This document shows, in pieces, positions 6,133 through 6,745 of a stretch of DNA of 6,745 nt. This DNA is from Candidatus Roizmanbacteria bacterium RIFCSPLOWO2_01_FULL_44_13 (lineage in GTDB: Bacteria; Patescibacteriota; Microgenomatia; UBA1406; GWC2-37-13). How positions within the stretch are numbered: the first letter of the stretch is position 1; every line of letters begins with the position of its first letter. The notes below the pieces were generated by a model. It saw nothing but the letters and a program-made list of their open reading frames with translations. It searched no databases and was not told the origin of the DNA. The stretch covers positions 8,698 through 15,442 of the forward strand of contig MGAT01000008.1 of NCBI GenBank assembly GCA_001789855.1, written 5' to 3'. The position numbers and the translations under genes are program-made.

Positions 6133-6745
6133 TTCGATTGAATGATTTTAATTATTTTTTCACCCAATTTATAGACGTCCCCGGCTCCCATGGTAAAGAC
6201 AACGTCACCGCGGCGCAGGATTGTTCTTAGCCGGTCGAGAAGTTCTTTAGAATTTTTGAATTGACGAAGGTTTCCAGTTTTCGCGCCGTTTACTATGTCG
6301 CTCGAGGTAATTTTAAATTCGTACTTCGTTTCCCTGGCGGAGGCAAAAATCGGGAGTATCAAAGTCAAATCCGCTTTACTCAAGCTTTCGGTGAACTCTT
6401 TCAATAAAAATGCCGTTCGAGAATAGGTGTGGGGTTGAAAAATGATTACTATTCTTCTTCCCTTAAACCGCAATCTCGCCGCTTCAATAGTAGAAACGAT
6501 CTCATTGGGATGATGAGCATAGTCGTCATACAAATAAATATTGTTTTTATAGTAAACTCTTTCGAACCGCCGCTTCGCACCATAAAAACCAAGAATGGCG
6601 TGGGCTACAGCTTCCGGTTTAAAACCGAGGCGGTGTAAAAGAACTATAACCGAGGCGGCGTTGGCGATGTTTTTCTCTCCAAAAAGATTGACCTTGAACT
6701 TTCCTATGGCTTTTATTTCAAAACTGCTTTCCTCTCCATCCACCC
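6129..6745 (-). CDS. murC: UDP-N-acetylmuramate--L-alanine ligase MurC, C-terminal part (5' end outside window)
   Basis: About 205 residues of the C-terminal half of a Mur ligase are present, and the frame runs off the right edge. The GTG at 6743 is internal, because the visible sequence begins in the middle domain. MurC joins L-Ala (in most bacteria) to UDP-MurNAc using ATP. Numbering from that GTG codon: GEKNIANAA (22-30) carries the two invariant Asn, YGAKRRFE (54-61) the conserved Arg, DDYAHHPNEI (73-82) the hallmark Asp and His-His, then QPHTYSRT (103-110) and FTMGAGDVYKLG (183-194). AHHP and the GAGDVY ending separate MurC from MurD/E/F. The usual His before the first invariant Asn is Lys24. 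The P-loop and carbamylated-lysine regions lie outside the window. The gene ends in TGA, overlapping the murB ATG. Full MurC is usually about 450-480 residues, so more than half is missing here through window truncation, not gene damage. Confidence 0.95.
   Translation of the reverse strand, partial: VDGEESSFEIKAIGKFKVNLFGEKNIANAASVIVLLHRLGFKPEAVAHAILGFYGAKRRFERVYYKNNIYLYDDYAHHPNEIVSTIEAARLRFKGRRIVIIFQPHTYSRTAFLLKEFTESLSKADLTLILPIFASARETKYEFKITSSDIVNGAKTGNLRQFKNSKELLDRLRTILRRGDVVFTMGAGDVYKLGEKIIKIIQSK

Noticed and set aside
6741..6743. GTG at the right edge as the murC start
   Set aside because: Sequence just after it matches the MurC middle domain, and the N-terminal and ATP-binding domains would be missing; it is an internal valine codon.

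Overview
The window is a compact peptidoglycan-precursor cluster. Seven genes lie head to tail on the minus strand and cover positions 228 to the right edge. The 3' end of one unrecognised plus-strand gene sits at the far left. In transcription order (right to left) the cluster reads murC (3' part only), murB, murA, a GlmU-like sugar-1-phosphate nucleotidylyltransferase/acyltransferase, yvcK (glmR), a dgkA/undecaprenol-kinase family gene and an mraY-family gene. There is almost no non-coding DNA. Four junctions are 4-bp ATGA overlaps, one is an 8-bp ATGCTTAA overlap, and the only real gap is 39 bp between murA and the GlmU-like gene. No rRNA, tRNA, CRISPR array, insertion sequence or integrase is visible.

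The organism looks like a streamlined bacterium, most probably a member of the Patescibacteria/CPR. This is inference from the divergent but intact Mur enzymes, the rearranged order (mraY, glmU and yvcK beside murA, no ftsQ after murB), the very tight packing, the scarcity of Shine-Dalgarno sequences and the moderate-to-low GC. TGA behaves as an ordinary stop at four gene ends, so the UGA-to-glycine code of Gracilibacteria/SR1 is unlikely. I cannot assign a lower rank.

The genes form a near-continuous pathway. The GlmU-like protein is predicted to make UDP-GlcNAc. YvcK/GlmR is, in Firmicutes, a UDP-GlcNAc-binding regulator of amino-sugar flux. MurA and MurB convert UDP-GlcNAc to UDP-MurNAc, and MurC adds the first amino acid. 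DgkA/UdpK phosphorylates a lipid alcohol, plausibly undecaprenol, giving the lipid carrier that MraY loads to form lipid I. A candidate internal promoter with an extended -10 lies 6 bases before the GlmU-like ATG and would give a leaderless transcript for the last four genes.

I do not see an unknown defence, mobile or secondary-metabolism system here. The points worth following are catalytic-site changes in MurB, MraY and the nucleotidyltransferase, the leaderless promoter beside a GC-rich palindrome, the coupling of glmU-like and glmR genes, and the unidentified plus-strand gene that overlaps the end of mraY.
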